Below, piece after piece: positions 18,797-28,651 of a DNA stretch of 64,000 nucleotides (within the stretch, counting starts at the first letter, position 1; the number at the start of each line of letters is the position of its first letter). The DNA comes from an uncultured Clostridia bacterium (GTDB taxonomy: Bacteria; Bacillota; Clostridia; Lachnospirales; Lachnospiraceae). The stretch is taken from NCBI GenBank assembly GCA_948472945.1, contig CAOKVX010000010.1, positions 1 to 64,000 of the forward strand, read 5' to 3'. The notes under the pieces were generated by a model. It was not told where the DNA came from. It saw only the letters and a list, made by a program, of their open reading frames with translations, and did not search any database. The position numbers were made by a program, and so were the translations under genes.

Positions 18797-19843
18797 TCAG
18801 AAAGAGAAGAAAGAGACTCTGTTACAAATCTCACAACATAGCAATGTTGCCCCATATGCAAAAAGCACTGGTAAAACATATAGTAAAATTATATTACCAC
18901 TACATACATTAATTAAAAGATATTGGAACAACACCACCCAAATAAAATGAAAAATATAAAAAGTATATGACCTTTTTGACATATATTTTGATATTTTCCC
19001 GTTAAAATTCAAATACCCTTTTCCAATCCCTAACAAGGAACTAATCATAAACCACTCCGATACATATTTAACAATCGTATTTAACAATGTTTGCTGTGTA
19101 TCTGACCAAATAAACATATATACATTGAAAATCGTTGCTGTTATACCTATGCACAAGAAAATCCATTTCCATTTTTCTACTTTGTTGATTACATAATCAT
19201 TTGAGAAAATATAGTAGCCAACAAGAAAAATGTAAGTATATTCTACAAGGCTTTTTCCGCCTATCGAAAGCACGCCGCTAAAAAGTGGTAACGGTAATCC
19301 CCATAGAAAAATCAGCACATGCGGTATATCAATATCTTTTCGGTGCATTATTTTTCTTTGTAATAAGATAATTCTAACAGCAATGAGCGAAATAAGGAAC
19401 AGATATAGAATAAACCAAAATTGTCCAACCGAAAAACCGCCGTCAGCACCTGTTAAGTCAGTAAAATGTGTAAAGAAAACAGCATAATGCTGAAATAAAT
19501 TCCCTTGATAACCATAATTAAATTTATCGGCTATATATGTCATAGGCGGCATAATTAGCACTGTCCCAAAAATAAAAGGTATCAGTAATTTTTTAGTCCT
19601 TTCCAACACATATTGCCCGATTGTCCGCTTTTGTAGCGCAAATCTTGTGGAAATGCCTGCAATGAAAAACATAAGCGGCATAAAATACGGACTAAAAAAT
19701 ACTACAATGCTGCTAATTATTTTATTGCTTTCAAAATAAATGTAATTTGGTTCTCCCCATACATTCCATGCCATTGCTGCATGGTAGGGAACAAGAAGTA
19801 AAATGATAATCCAACGTATATTGTCAACATAGTATTTTCGCAT
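18797..19843 (-). CDS. Acyltransferase-3 family membrane protein
   Basis: The 348-residue protein begins MRKYYVDNIRWIIILLLVPYH, with the Arg and His positions of the acyltransferase-3 (OafA/NodX/WecH-like) family, and has about ten membrane spans, FWFILYLFLISL and a late FYIFHFIWVV span. These enzymes transfer acetyl groups to extracytoplasmic glycans or small molecules. The start at 19843 removes a Cys-rich 23-residue upstream extension that looks non-coding. Placement next to glf and near the ligase-like gene suggests glycan decoration. Confidence 0.8.
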   Translation of the reverse strand: MRKYYVDNIRWIIILLLVPYHAAMAWNVWGEPNYIYFESNKIISSIVVFFSPYFMPLMFFIAGISTRFALQKRTIGQYVLERTKKLLIPFIFGTVLIMPPMTYIADKFNYGYQGNLFQHYAVFFTHFTDLTGADGGFSVGQFWFILYLFLISLIAVRIILLQRKIMHRKDIDIPHVLIFLWGLPLPLFSGVLSIGGKSLVEYTYIFLVGYYIFSNDYVINKVEKWKWIFLCIGITATIFNVYMFIWSDTQQTLLNTIVKYVSEWFMISSLLGIGKGYLNFNGKISKYMSKRSYTFYIFHFIWVVLFQYLLINVCSGNIILLYVLPVLFAYGATLLCCEICNRVSFFSF

Positions 19844-19936
19844 ACTTATCTCATGCCTTTTATCAATAATACTCAATACTGTTATCCTATCACAACCGCA
19901 CACACAATCCATTAATTTCTGCTTAATCTTCCAAAA

Positions 19937-21028
19937 TCACAAACTATCTGCAGTCTTAAGCGCCTCTTCGATTACATTGTGCATATCAAAATACCTGTAC
20001 ATTCCAAGCCTGCCTCCGAATATAACCCTATCTTCCTTATCAGCAAGCTCTCTGTACTTTGCATAAAGCGCATTATTTTTCTCATCATTCATCGGATAGT
20101 ACGGCTCGTCGCCGTGTTTCCAGTCAGCCGGATATTCGCGCGTCACCACGGTCTTTTCAGCATCAGCATATTCAAAGTGCTTATGTTCTATAATTCTCGT
20201 ATATGGCACCTCATATTCTGTATAATTGACAACCGCATTTCCCTGATAGTTATCAGTGTCAAGTATTTCAGTCTCAAATCTTAAACTCCTGTATTCCAGC
20301 TCCCCATAACAGTAATTATAATACTCGTCAATCATTCCGGTAAATACCGTCTTTAGGGGCATAGCGTCATATTCATCCTTTTTAACGAAATAGTCACATC
20401 CAAGCCTTACCTCGACGCCATCAAGCATCCGCTCGACCATTTTGGTATATCCGCCGACCGGGATTCCCTGATATAGGTCGTTAAAATAATTGTTGTCATA
20501 TATCATTCTCACAGGAAGCCGTTTTATTATAAATGACGGCAGCTGATCCGCCCTCTTACCCCACTGTTTTTCGGTATATCCCTTTACAAGCTTTTCATAT
20601 ATATCCTTTCCTACCAAAGAAATTGCCTGTTCCTCAAGGTTTGACGGCTCGGTTATTCCAGCCTCCTTTACCTGTTCGGCAATCTTTGCCCGCGCCTCGT
20701 CCGGCGTCACTACGCCCCAAAGTTTGTTAAACGTATTCATGTTGAACGGGAGGTTGTAAAGTTCATCCTTGTATCTGGCAACAGGGCAGTTTGTGTATCT
20801 GTTAAACTCGGCAAACCTGTTGACATAATCCCATATTTTCTTATTGCTTGTGTGAAAAATGTGCGCGCCGTAACGGTGGACATTGATCCCCTCTATCTCC
20901 TCCGTATATATATTTCCTCCTAGATGGTTTCGTTTATCAATTACAAGACATTTCTTTCCCTTTTCAGTCATCTCATGTGCAAACACCGCTCCAAACAGGC
21001 CCGCACCCACAATCAAATAATCGTACAT
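19937..21028 (-). CDS. glf: UDP-galactopyranose mutase
   Basis: The FAD enzyme interconverts UDP-galactopyranose and UDP-galactofuranose, supplying Galf for cell-surface glycans. The 363-residue product opens with the dinucleotide fold YLIVGAGLFGAVFA and continues with NHLGGNIYTEE, HRYGAHIFHTSN, KLVKGYTEKQWG and GGRLGMYRYFDM, all diagnostic of Glf, at the usual length. TAGGAG lies upstream of the ATG. With the adjacent acyltransferase it suggests a galactofuranose-containing surface polymer made despite the decayed locus at the left end. Confidence 0.96.
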   Translation of the reverse strand: MYDYLIVGAGLFGAVFAHEMTEKGKKCLVIDKRNHLGGNIYTEEIEGINVHRYGAHIFHTSNKKIWDYVNRFAEFNRYTNCPVARYKDELYNLPFNMNTFNKLWGVVTPDEARAKIAEQVKEAGITEPSNLEEQAISLVGKDIYEKLVKGYTEKQWGKRADQLPSFIIKRLPVRMIYDNNYFNDLYQGIPVGGYTKMVERMLDGVEVRLGCDYFVKKDEYDAMPLKTVFTGMIDEYYNYCYGELEYRSLRFETEILDTDNYQGNAVVNYTEYEVPYTRIIEHKHFEYADAEKTVVTREYPADWKHGDEPYYPMNDEKNNALYAKYRELADKEDRVIFGGRLGMYRYFDMHNVIEEALKTADSL

Positions 21029-21193
21029 AAAATAAATCTCCTATTTTTAAAACTTTGTATAATTTTATTATATCAGATAAAAATATTATATCAAACATTA
21101 ACAGGAATTACACAAAAATATTATATCGTTCTTTATTGATTGCAGGAAGTTTATTTAAAAGTGACAGCAGCCTTTTAATTTCAGTTTTTATTT

Positions 21194-22309
21194 TTAACCA
21201 AAATACTCATACCACATAGCCCTATACAATCTCATAAGCTGCCAAACCCCAATACCTTTCAGACCGAACTCGTCTATGAGCGCATACTTCTGCCTTAGGC
21301 TGCGCACATCCTCAAACCACACTTCATGCTCATTTTCCCCGCTTAGATAATTGAAAAACGGAGATTCTGAAACTGTAGCAAATTCTATACTTACGTCATT
21401 TCTTATTGCAATCTGCACAGCTTCCACGTTCCCTATAGTCGTAGCCTTACTCTCGCCTTTTACGAACGGGAGCGTCCAGTCATATCCATAATTGGCTATT
21501 CCAATACATATTTTTTCGGGAGGAATCTCCGTCAGGGCATACTCAACAACCTGTCTTACTTTGTTAAGAGGCGCCACGGCCATAGGAGGCCCGTAAGTAT
21601 ATCCCCACTCATAAGTCATTAGCAGCACTTCATTTGCCGCCTCACCAAGCCCTCTGTAATCCTTTCCCTCATAAAGAAGCCCCGGCTGGTCAGCCGAAGT
21701 CTTTGGAGCAAGGCATACGCTTACTTCAATCCCTATATTATTCATCGTCTGCGTAAGCAACGCAACAAACTCAGTAAAACTGTCTCTGTCCTCTTTTAGT
21801 ATATACTCAAAGTCGACATCGACTCCCATGTAGCCTTTGGCGTTTACAACGTCAGTAATATCACTAATCAGACGGTCCCTCGCATCTATGTCCGAAAGCA
21901 TGCTGTGAATCCGGTTATTGTCAAACTTCCCGTCCTCGCCTATAGGAGTCAGGACCAAAACCGGATTGACCCCGTAATCATTTGCCATTGCTATCATCCA
22001 CTCATCATCACCCACAGGATATACTATCTGACCGTCAGAGTTAAAACCATAGGAAAATATAAGAAGGCTTGATAAATAAGGCAGCGTCTGCGACAAAACC
22101 CACCTGCTGATAAACGGATACGCGTACCCTTTTGAATATCGACCCCTGTCAGCCGACACACCCTCCGTTTGTACAAGTATCGCCTGACCTACAGCAAGCG
22201 AATACGGCGGAGGAATCTGGTTAACATAAGAAATCTCACTGGTAGTAACGGAAAATCTTTCTGCAATAGAATCAATAGTGTCTCCCGGCTCAACTACATA
22301 TATTTGCAT
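21194..22309 (-). CDS. LysM-GH18 protein, SleL/YaaH-like spore cortex-lytic enzyme
   Basis: Residues 1-48 form a LysM domain (YVVEPGDTIDSIAERFSVT). The rest is a glycoside hydrolase family 18 barrel with the catalytic DxDxE-type signature GVDVDFEYI (about residue 166), LMTYEWGYTYGPP and GVWQLMRLY at the end. The 371-residue size and lack of a signal peptide match SleL/YaaH-type N-acetylglucosaminidases, which sit in the spore and trim cortex peptidoglycan during germination. The ribosome binding site is weak (GGGATTT), which may mean low or sporulation-timed expression. Confidence 0.85.
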   Translation of the reverse strand: MQIYVVEPGDTIDSIAERFSVTTSEISYVNQIPPPYSLAVGQAILVQTEGVSADRGRYSKGYAYPFISRWVLSQTLPYLSSLLIFSYGFNSDGQIVYPVGDDEWMIAMANDYGVNPVLVLTPIGEDGKFDNNRIHSMLSDIDARDRLISDITDVVNAKGYMGVDVDFEYILKEDRDSFTEFVALLTQTMNNIGIEVSVCLAPKTSADQPGLLYEGKDYRGLGEAANEVLLMTYEWGYTYGPPMAVAPLNKVRQVVEYALTEIPPEKICIGIANYGYDWTLPFVKGESKATTIGNVEAVQIAIRNDVSIEFATVSESPFFNYLSGENEHEVWFEDVRSLRQKYALIDEFGLKGIGVWQLMRLYRAMWYEYFG

Positions 22310-22349
22310 AAAAAATCAAATCCCAATATTTATAATATAATTTAATATA

Positions 22350-22519
22350 TGATACCAAGGGTCAAAAGTTCAATATCGCTTCGCGCTTGCACGAAGCGAT
22401 ATTGACTTTACGACCCGCACAAACATGAGGAAGCAGCAATTTACGCAGTAAATTCGCGGATTCCGAATGTTTGCAGGATTGCGCGAATTGCGCAGCAATG
22501 AAGCAATCCGTTGGTATCA
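22350..22519. repeat. 170-bp structured intergenic repeat bounded by a 9-bp inverted repeat
   Basis: TGATACCAA (22350-22358) and TTGGTATCA (22511-22519) frame the unit. Inside, CAATATCGCTTCG (22371-22383) pairs with CGAAGCGATATTG (22392-22404) inside a longer GGGTC/GACCC stem. A second region has paired AATTTAC/GTAAATT and GCGCGAATTGCGC segments. No coding sense was found. It may be a MITE or a structured RNA. No second copy is in the window. Confidence 0.5.
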
Positions 22520-22566
22520 TTTAGGTCGTATAAACATTAAGGAAAATAAATTGAATATTTTCTCAT

Positions 22567-22604
22567 ATAAAAAGTGTGTACAATCCATCAGAATCATACA
22601 CACT
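22567..22604 (-). terminator. Terminator after fba
   Basis: On the minus strand AGTGTGTA pairs with TACACACT around a 16-nt loop and is followed by TTTTTAT. It lies 30 bp after the aldolase stop codon. Confidence 0.8.
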
Positions 22605-22635
22605 CAAAAATATTATTGTATATTTAATCCGGCAA

Positions 22636-23574
22636 TCAAGCCTTTCCGTCACTTCCAAGAACATTTTTAATCTTATGTGAAACCATATCCTTGACAGCCT
22701 GACGTGCAGGTTTAAGATACTGACGAGGGTCAAAGTGGTCCGGATGCTCAACAAAATACTGACGAATAACGCCTGTCATGGCAAGACGGATGTCTGAATC
22801 AATGTTAATCTTACAAACTGAAAGCTCAGCTGCGTGACGGAGCTGGTCCTCAGGTATTCCGATTGCTCCTGGCATATTTCCGCCGTTATCATTAATCATC
22901 TTTACAAATTCCTGTGGAACTGAAGATGAACCGTGAAGAACGATAGGGAATCCAGGAAGACGCTTTGTACACTCCTCAAGAACATCGAAGCGCAGTTTCG
23001 GGTCTGTACCCGGCTTGAACTTGTATGCTCCGTGCGATGTTCCGATTGCAATTGCGAGTGAATCACATCCAGTCTTATCAACGAACTCCTCAACCTCTTC
23101 AGGACGTGTAAACATCTCGCTTCCTGCCTCTACCACTACCTCGTCCTCAACACCTGCAAGCGTTCCAAGCTCTGCCTCTACCACTACTCCCTTGTCGTGC
23201 GCATATTCGACAACCTGCTTTGTGAGTGCAATATTGTCCTCAAAAGACTTTGATGAGGCGTCAATCATAACTGAAGTGAATCCGCCGTCGATACAGCTCT
23301 TGCAGAGTTCAAAAGAATCGCCGTGGTCTAAGTGAAGAGCGATAGGAATCTCAGGATTCTCAGCTATTGCAGCTTCAACCAGCTTAACAAGATATGTGTG
23401 GTTGGCATAAGCTCTCGCTCCCTTTGATACCTGTAGGATAACAGGGCTCTTAAGCTCACCTGCCGCCTCTGTAATACCCTGAACTATTTCCATGTTGTTA
23501 ACATTAAAAGCGCCAACGGCATATCCGCCATTGTAAGCTTTCTTAAACATTTCTGTTGTTGTTACTAATGCCAT
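22636..23574 (-). CDS. fba: Class II fructose-1,6-bisphosphate aldolase
   Basis: This zinc enzyme splits fructose-1,6-bisphosphate into dihydroxyacetone phosphate and glyceraldehyde-3-phosphate in glycolysis. The 312-residue product contains ALHLDHGDSFELC (catalytic Asp and metal His), EAELGTLAGVEDEV, GTSHGAYK (metal His), VLHGSSSVP and KINIDSDIRLA, as expected for class II enzymes. AAGGAG precedes the ATG, and a possible promoter TTGTAA-N16-TATAAT lies at 23598-23625. It lies 108 bp after the phosphofructokinase gene, so the pair is a glycolytic cluster with possible separate transcription. Confidence 0.97.
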   Translation of the reverse strand: MALVTTTEMFKKAYNGGYAVGAFNVNNMEIVQGITEAAGELKSPVILQVSKGARAYANHTYLVKLVEAAIAENPEIPIALHLDHGDSFELCKSCIDGGFTSVMIDASSKSFEDNIALTKQVVEYAHDKGVVVEAELGTLAGVEDEVVVEAGSEMFTRPEEVEEFVDKTGCDSLAIAIGTSHGAYKFKPGTDPKLRFDVLEECTKRLPGFPIVLHGSSSVPQEFVKMINDNGGNMPGAIGIPEDQLRHAAELSVCKINIDSDIRLAMTGVIRQYFVEHPDHFDPRQYLKPARQAVKDMVSHKIKNVLGSDGKA

Positions 23575-23682
23575 ATTATTATCTCCTTTACTATTTTATT
23601 ATAATATTATCTTTATTTCTTACAAATTTATTTACCCATAATAACTTATTAGTAGTTATATAGGTTACTTACTTCCCACTTT

Positions 23683-24912
23683 TTATTTTTTTCTTACAAG
23701 ATGAGCCGGAAGTCCGTCAACATAAAGCGGTGTAAGCTCACCCATTATGAGCGGCCTTGCATACTTAATAAATTCTTCTGATATGTTGCTGCCATCCTCT
23801 GTAATCCACTCATCCGGAACCTTTCTCTCAACATTGGCGATGTCGTGTATATCATGAGCGCTTGTACCACACTGATATGGCTCGTCACCATTTCTGTCAA
23901 GAGTAATCATCATCGCAGTCTGTCCTGCATCTGCAGCATTGACAGCGGCGCATCCAACCTGAAATGCCTCATTAATATCAGTAAGCGAAGCAATATGTGT
24001 TGCGGCTCTCTGAAGTGTTGAAAACTCAATTGCACGCGTCTTGAGGCCTGTCTCTGCGGCAACTGTATCAGCAAGCTTTGCTGCCGTTCCCGACATCTGC
24101 TTGTGTCCAAACGCATCAACTGCAACTTCCCTGCCAACCTCGCAGACATAACGTCCGTCAGCAAGCTTAACTCCCTCGGATACGGCAATTACAATTGAAG
24201 ACTTAGTCTTTGCAAGCTCCTTAACCTTGTCTACAAATTTATCTATATCAAATACTTTTTCAGGAAGATAGATTGCATCCGGTCCTTCACAATCAGCTGT
24301 CTTTGAAAGCGCTGCGGCAGCCGTAAGCCATCCGGCATTACGTCCCATTATCTCCACAATTACTACAGTCGGTTTTTTAACTCCGAACGATGAGTTATCA
24401 CGGATTATCTCTTTCATTGATGTTGCAATATACTTTGCAGCTGAAGCATATCCCGGACAGTGGTCCGTAATAGGAAGGTCATTGTCAACTGTCTTAGGTA
24501 CTCCTACGAATCTCTGGCTCTTTCCGTGAGCAGCCGCGTAGTCTGAAAGCATCTTAACTGTATCCATTGAATCATTTCCACCACAGTAGAAAAGATATTC
24601 AATGTCATGTTTCTCCATTATCTCGAATGCTTTCTCGTATACATCCTCATGGCCCTCTATCTTAGGCATCTTGAAACGGCATGAACCAAGAAAAGCTGAA
24701 GGAGTTCTCTTAAGCATCTCAACTCCGGTAGGATTTGCGAGATAATCATCCAAATCACATATTTTATCCTCAAGAAATCCTTCAATACCATGAACCATTC
24801 CATATACTTTATCAATTCCAAGCTTCTTCGCCTGAGCATACACTCCGGCAACCGAGGAATTGATTACGGCTGTCGGTCCGCCTGACTGTCCTACGACAAT
24901 GTTCTTACCCAT
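23683..24912 (-). CDS. pfp: 6-phosphofructokinase, pyrophosphate-dependent type
   Basis: The 409-residue enzyme phosphorylates fructose-6-phosphate. The phosphoryl-donor pocket reads CGGNDSMDT where ATP enzymes have GGDGS, and the next motif is PKTVDNDL where ATP enzymes usually have PGTIDND. The Asp and Lys at these positions mark use of pyrophosphate, which would make the step reversible. MGRNAGW (substrate binding) is present. The start at 24912 (MGKN) is chosen because the upstream ATG itself contains the GGAGG binding site. A perfect consensus promoter lies at 24962-24990. Donor use is inferred from residues only. Confidence 0.9.
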   Translation of the reverse strand: MGKNIVVGQSGGPTAVINSSVAGVYAQAKKLGIDKVYGMVHGIEGFLEDKICDLDDYLANPTGVEMLKRTPSAFLGSCRFKMPKIEGHEDVYEKAFEIMEKHDIEYLFYCGGNDSMDTVKMLSDYAAAHGKSQRFVGVPKTVDNDLPITDHCPGYASAAKYIATSMKEIIRDNSSFGVKKPTVVIVEIMGRNAGWLTAAAALSKTADCEGPDAIYLPEKVFDIDKFVDKVKELAKTKSSIVIAVSEGVKLADGRYVCEVGREVAVDAFGHKQMSGTAAKLADTVAAETGLKTRAIEFSTLQRAATHIASLTDINEAFQVGCAAVNAADAGQTAMMITLDRNGDEPYQCGTSAHDIHDIANVERKVPDEWITEDGSNISEEFIKYARPLIMGELTPLYVDGLPAHLVRKK

Positions 24913-24961
24913 TTTATTTACCTCCAAAAAAATGAATTAATAGTAATATTTACAAAACATG

Positions 24962-24990
24962 ATTATAGCAGATTGTAAATTATTTTTCAA
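24962..24990 (-). promoter_or_regulatory. Consensus promoter of the phosphofructokinase gene
   Basis: TTGAAA (24985-24990), a 17-bp spacer and TATAAT (24962-24967) on the minus strand, about 50 bp before the start codon. Confidence 0.75.
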
Positions 24991-25049
24991 TATATATTGA
25001 TAATTTTATAACGCCGCCCTTAAACCGGCCTTAAACCGCCTGCCAGCCT

Positions 25050-28000
25050 TTAATTTGACAATATCCTATCCAACGTCTCCAACAGCTTATCAATATCAAT
25101 AGGCTTTGATATATGAGCGTTCATTCCACAGTTTAAGGCCGCCTGCCTGTCTTCCTCGAAAGCATTTGCGGTCATAGCTATAATAGGTATGGAGGCAAGC
25201 TGCCTGTTTTCAAGCCTCCTTATCTCTTCAGTTGCCTCATAGCCGCTCATAACAGGCATCTGGATATCCATCAGCACAAGCTGGTAATATCCGGGTTCTG
25301 ATTGTTTAACCATATCGACGGCAACCTGACCGTTTTCCGCAATCTCTGTAGTGAATCCTGCGTCAGACAAAATAACTTCAGCAATCTCCTGATTCAATTC
25401 AACGTCTTCAACAAGAAGTATACGTCCTGCATGGCTGCGCTCCATATAACTTTCAGTATCATTTTCTTTTGCCGCTGCGTCAGGACGGATTACGGAGTTA
25501 AGACACGTTCTAAGCTCCGACAAAAACAGCGGTTTACTGCAAAACGCCGTGACTCCGGCCTCTTTCGCCTCTGACTCTATATCTGACCAATCATACGCGG
25601 TCAGTACGATTATCGGAACATTCTGTCCGGTCTCTTTCCTAATTCTTCTGGCCACCTCGACACCGTTCATATCCGGCAGAAGCCAGTCTACAATATATAC
25701 GGAGTAATCGTCACTTCGCATTATTGCCTGATGGGTGCGCAGCACCGCCTCCTTACCAGACAGGGTCCACTCTCCGCGCATTCCCAGCTGGCCGAGCATA
25801 TAAGAGACACTGTCGCATGTGTTGAAATCATCATCTACAACCAGAGCACGGCAGTTTGTAAGCTCCGGTATGCTAACGGCCTCTTTCGTGTTAGAGTTCA
25901 GTCGGAACGTAAATGAAACCTTAAATTCGGTTCCTACTCCCTGTTCACTCTTAACTTCAATGGTTCCGTTCATCATGTCGACTATATTTTTTGTAATTGC
26001 CATCCCAAGACCGGTACCTTGTATACCGCTGATTGTGGAATTTTTTTCTCTCTCAAAAGGCTCGAAAATATGCTCCACAAATTCACGGCTCATTCCAATG
26101 CCGTTGTCCTTTATAACAAATTCATAATTTGCATGGCCTTCAGGCGCACCGGACTTTTCGGTTATTCTCATACTTACAGTGCCGCCCGCACCCGTATATT
26201 TGACTGAATTACTGAGCAGGTTCAAAAGCACCTGATTAAGACGAAGCTTATCACAATATATGTCTTCGTCCAAAACATCCACCGTATCAATGTGCAGCTC
26301 CAGCTGCTTCGCATGTATATCAGACTGAAGTATATTGCGCAGTCCATGTAAGATATCCGGGAGCGCACATGGTTTTTCATCTAAATTAATCTTACCGCTC
26401 TCAATGTGGCTCATATCCAAAATATCGTTAATAAGACTCAGCAAATGATTTCCGGATGTCATAATTTTTTTGAGATATTCCAATACCTGCTCTTTTTTTT
26501 CAATATGAGTAATCGCAAGATTTGTAAACCCGACTATCGCATTCATCGGCGTGCGTATGTCGTGCGACATATTTGAGAGAAATACACTTTTTGCCTTGCT
26601 AGCCCTGTTCGCCTGTGAAAGCGCGGCCTCCAGCAGATTGTTCTGCTCCATCTCTTTTCTAATTTCACCGTCCACGCTTCTGAAGCCTAAAACAATTCCC
26701 AAACCGCCGTCACCGTTTCCTGCACCTACGGCTTTAAACTGAAAATAGATAATCTCATCACCAACACATTTGCGGTAATTCACATAGTACAATTTCTTCT
26801 TTTTAAGCTGCTCTTTAAGATTATTGAGGCTAATGGCTTCACGAAGCATTTCCCTGTCATCCTCGTGCACACGTTCCTCTATGTATTCTCTCATTACATC
26901 TTCGAGTAATATTTTCTCTCCATCAATATATGAAAATCCTATACCGTCATTTCTGATTGGAGTCACAGTACCCTGTTCAGGGTCTACGAAACAGACAAGA
27001 TTAAAGTCAATACATAACGCCTGAATAAGCTCCATCTGGCGTTTCTCATTTTTCTTTTCCTGAATCTTTTGGGCTGTGCAGTCCAAGAGGAAACGCTGGT
27101 ATATAAGCTCTCCATTTTCCTCGAAAAGCTTGACATTGCCCATTACGTGCAGAATATCCCCGTTTTTATGACGCACGCGGTACTCGACACTGACGCTGTC
27201 ACCCACTTTCTGCAGAGTATTTATACTCACCAAAAGTCTCTCTTTGTCTTCATCTAAAACAGATGCCGCAACCAGATTAAATCCATCCTGCAGCAGTTCT
27301 TCCTGAGTTTCGTATCCTAATATTTTGAGCGCGGCGTTGTTAATACTGCGAATATGCGAACCATCCGCCGTATGCCTTATAACACCGCAGTCTATTGTAG
27401 TAAAAATTGTCTCCAGAGTCTGGTTCTTTTTTATAATCTCCTGTTCATAGGCCCTCTCCTGCGTAACATCAATTGCTACACCTACAGTTCCCATTACGCT
27501 TCCGTCAACATTATACAGCGGGGATTTGTATGTAGTAAGCGTCCTCATGCCGTCGCCGGTCCCAATTATTTCCTCAGATACAAAAGTCTTTTTCTGGCCC
27601 ATGACCTTATTCTCTGATTCTATACAGGCGGGGTCATCCTGCTCCACATCCCATATATAGGCATGCCCTTGCCCCTCAACCTGTTTTTTTGACTTATTGA
27701 CGGTTCTGCAGAAACTATCGTTAACTTTCTTATGTATTCCGTTCCTATCCTTATACCATATAAGATTAGGAATATTATTAATTGTAGCCTCAAGGTAATG
27801 GCTGGTCTGCCATAAGTCCTTGCTCATCTTATAAGTCTGCTGCCATCTCAAAAAACGGAACTGTACTTCCTCATCCGTCATGGGATTAATCCAGACATCA
27901 GTGAAATTGTCCAACAAATGCTCTTTCGCCAAAATCTGCATATGATTTTTATCTGCCAACAATATGACATGCATATCACTGTTTTGACATGCCGGCAACT

Positions 28001-28196
28001 CTTCAATAATTTCATTAATATCCATATCACAAAGATTTGCCAAAATCACATCCGCTTCCGTCACAAGCGCATCTTCAGGTTTTTCGCTCTCAGAAAATAC
28101 GTGCGTAAAATGTTCAAGTGAAGACATTCCTTTTATCACGTCAAAAGCATTACACGGACGGCCCGTTAAATATATATGAAGACTACAACTGTACAT
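25050..28196 (-). CDS. Cytoplasmic hybrid sensor histidine kinase with PAS domains and two receiver domains
   Basis: The 1048-residue protein has no membrane span. The N-terminal ~125 residues form an Asp-rich receiver-like fold (VILANLCDMD). About three PAS domains follow (about 130-265, 275-395, 405-530), with NIPNLIWYKDRNG and YRVRHKNGDILHVMG. The kinase core has the H-box SNMSHDIRTPMNAIVGFTN (about 565), DNGIGMSREFVEHIFEPF and GTGLGMAI. Two receiver domains end it: VDDDFNT with VDWLLPDMNG, and VEDVELNQ with LMDIQMPVMSGY, both keeping the phospho-Asp. The architecture suggests an internal-signal phosphorelay. GGAGG precedes the ATG. No cognate output gene is adjacent. Confidence 0.92.
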   Translation of the reverse strand: MYSCSLHIYLTGRPCNAFDVIKGMSSLEHFTHVFSESEKPEDALVTEADVILANLCDMDINEIIEELPACQNSDMHVILLADKNHMQILAKEHLLDNFTDVWINPMTDEEVQFRFLRWQQTYKMSKDLWQTSHYLEATINNIPNLIWYKDRNGIHKKVNDSFCRTVNKSKKQVEGQGHAYIWDVEQDDPACIESENKVMGQKKTFVSEEIIGTGDGMRTLTTYKSPLYNVDGSVMGTVGVAIDVTQERAYEQEIIKKNQTLETIFTTIDCGVIRHTADGSHIRSINNAALKILGYETQEELLQDGFNLVAASVLDEDKERLLVSINTLQKVGDSVSVEYRVRHKNGDILHVMGNVKLFEENGELIYQRFLLDCTAQKIQEKKNEKRQMELIQALCIDFNLVCFVDPEQGTVTPIRNDGIGFSYIDGEKILLEDVMREYIEERVHEDDREMLREAISLNNLKEQLKKKKLYYVNYRKCVGDEIIYFQFKAVGAGNGDGGLGIVLGFRSVDGEIRKEMEQNNLLEAALSQANRASKAKSVFLSNMSHDIRTPMNAIVGFTNLAITHIEKKEQVLEYLKKIMTSGNHLLSLINDILDMSHIESGKINLDEKPCALPDILHGLRNILQSDIHAKQLELHIDTVDVLDEDIYCDKLRLNQVLLNLLSNSVKYTGAGGTVSMRITEKSGAPEGHANYEFVIKDNGIGMSREFVEHIFEPFEREKNSTISGIQGTGLGMAITKNIVDMMNGTIEVKSEQGVGTEFKVSFTFRLNSNTKEAVSIPELTNCRALVVDDDFNTCDSVSYMLGQLGMRGEWTLSGKEAVLRTHQAIMRSDDYSVYIVDWLLPDMNGVEVARRIRKETGQNVPIIVLTAYDWSDIESEAKEAGVTAFCSKPLFLSELRTCLNSVIRPDAAAKENDTESYMERSHAGRILLVEDVELNQEIAEVILSDAGFTTEIAENGQVAVDMVKQSEPGYYQLVLMDIQMPVMSGYEATEEIRRLENRQLASIPIIAMTANAFEEDRQAALNCGMNAHISKPIDIDKLLETLDRILSN

Positions 28197-28325
28197 CCCT
28201 GCTTTTCCTCCATATCTGTATAATTTATAAATTTATTGTAACAATCCTGCAAACTTATGTCAACATAATTGAGACGTATTACTGGGAATATCCGTAAGAT
28301 TTTTAATTATCCGGTTCAGTCTTAT

Positions 28326-28499
28326 CTATTGTTTTCTGGCAAGTTTATACTCATCATCAGCGCTGAAAAATGAACAGCTGTCAACATTTCCTTTCATAAA
28401 CCTGTACATATCGTCCTCGTCTAGATTCACATTGCAATAATAGTAGTCTTCAGTCTCATCATATATATAATTTGTACACATATCACATTGTGATGCCAT
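28326..28499 (-). CDS. DUF6472-type small Cys-rich protein
   Basis: This 57-residue gene begins MASQCDMCTNYIYDE with AAAGGAGGG perfectly spaced before the ATG. It contains CxxC, a third Cys in YYYCNVNLDEDDMYRF and a fourth in VDSCSFF, suggesting a small metal-binding or redox protein. The pattern, with acidic patches and a DDEYKLARKQ tail, matches a family widespread in Lachnospiraceae that I recall as DUF6472; its function is unknown. It lies alone between the histidine kinase and the NUDIX gene. Confidence 0.8.
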   Translation of the reverse strand: MASQCDMCTNYIYDETEDYYYCNVNLDEDDMYRFMKGNVDSCSFFSADDEYKLARKQ

Positions 28500-28591
28500 A
28501 AGTCACCCTCCTTTAACAACAAATTTTTTGTTAAATCCATAACTTTGCAGAGCATATCCACCGGGCGCTTGGGACCGTTGCCCGCAAAAAC

Positions 28592-28644
28592 AAAAACGAA
28601 ACGGCACTCTACATAACATTCAGTCATGTAGTGCGCCGTTTCGT
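28592..28644 (-). terminator. Terminator after the NUDIX gene
   Basis: ACGAAACGGC (28596-28605) pairs with GCCGTTTCGT (28635-28644), with inner ACTCTACAT/ATGTAGTG pairing. On the minus strand it is followed by TTTTGTTTTTG. Confidence 0.85.
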
Positions 28645-28651
28645 TCGCTTA

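Noticed and set aside
28427..28627. 66-codon minus-strand frame overlapping the DUF6472-type gene
   Set aside because: It lies in another frame of that gene and runs through the NUDIX terminator; the 57-residue frame has the ribosome binding site and the conserved pattern.
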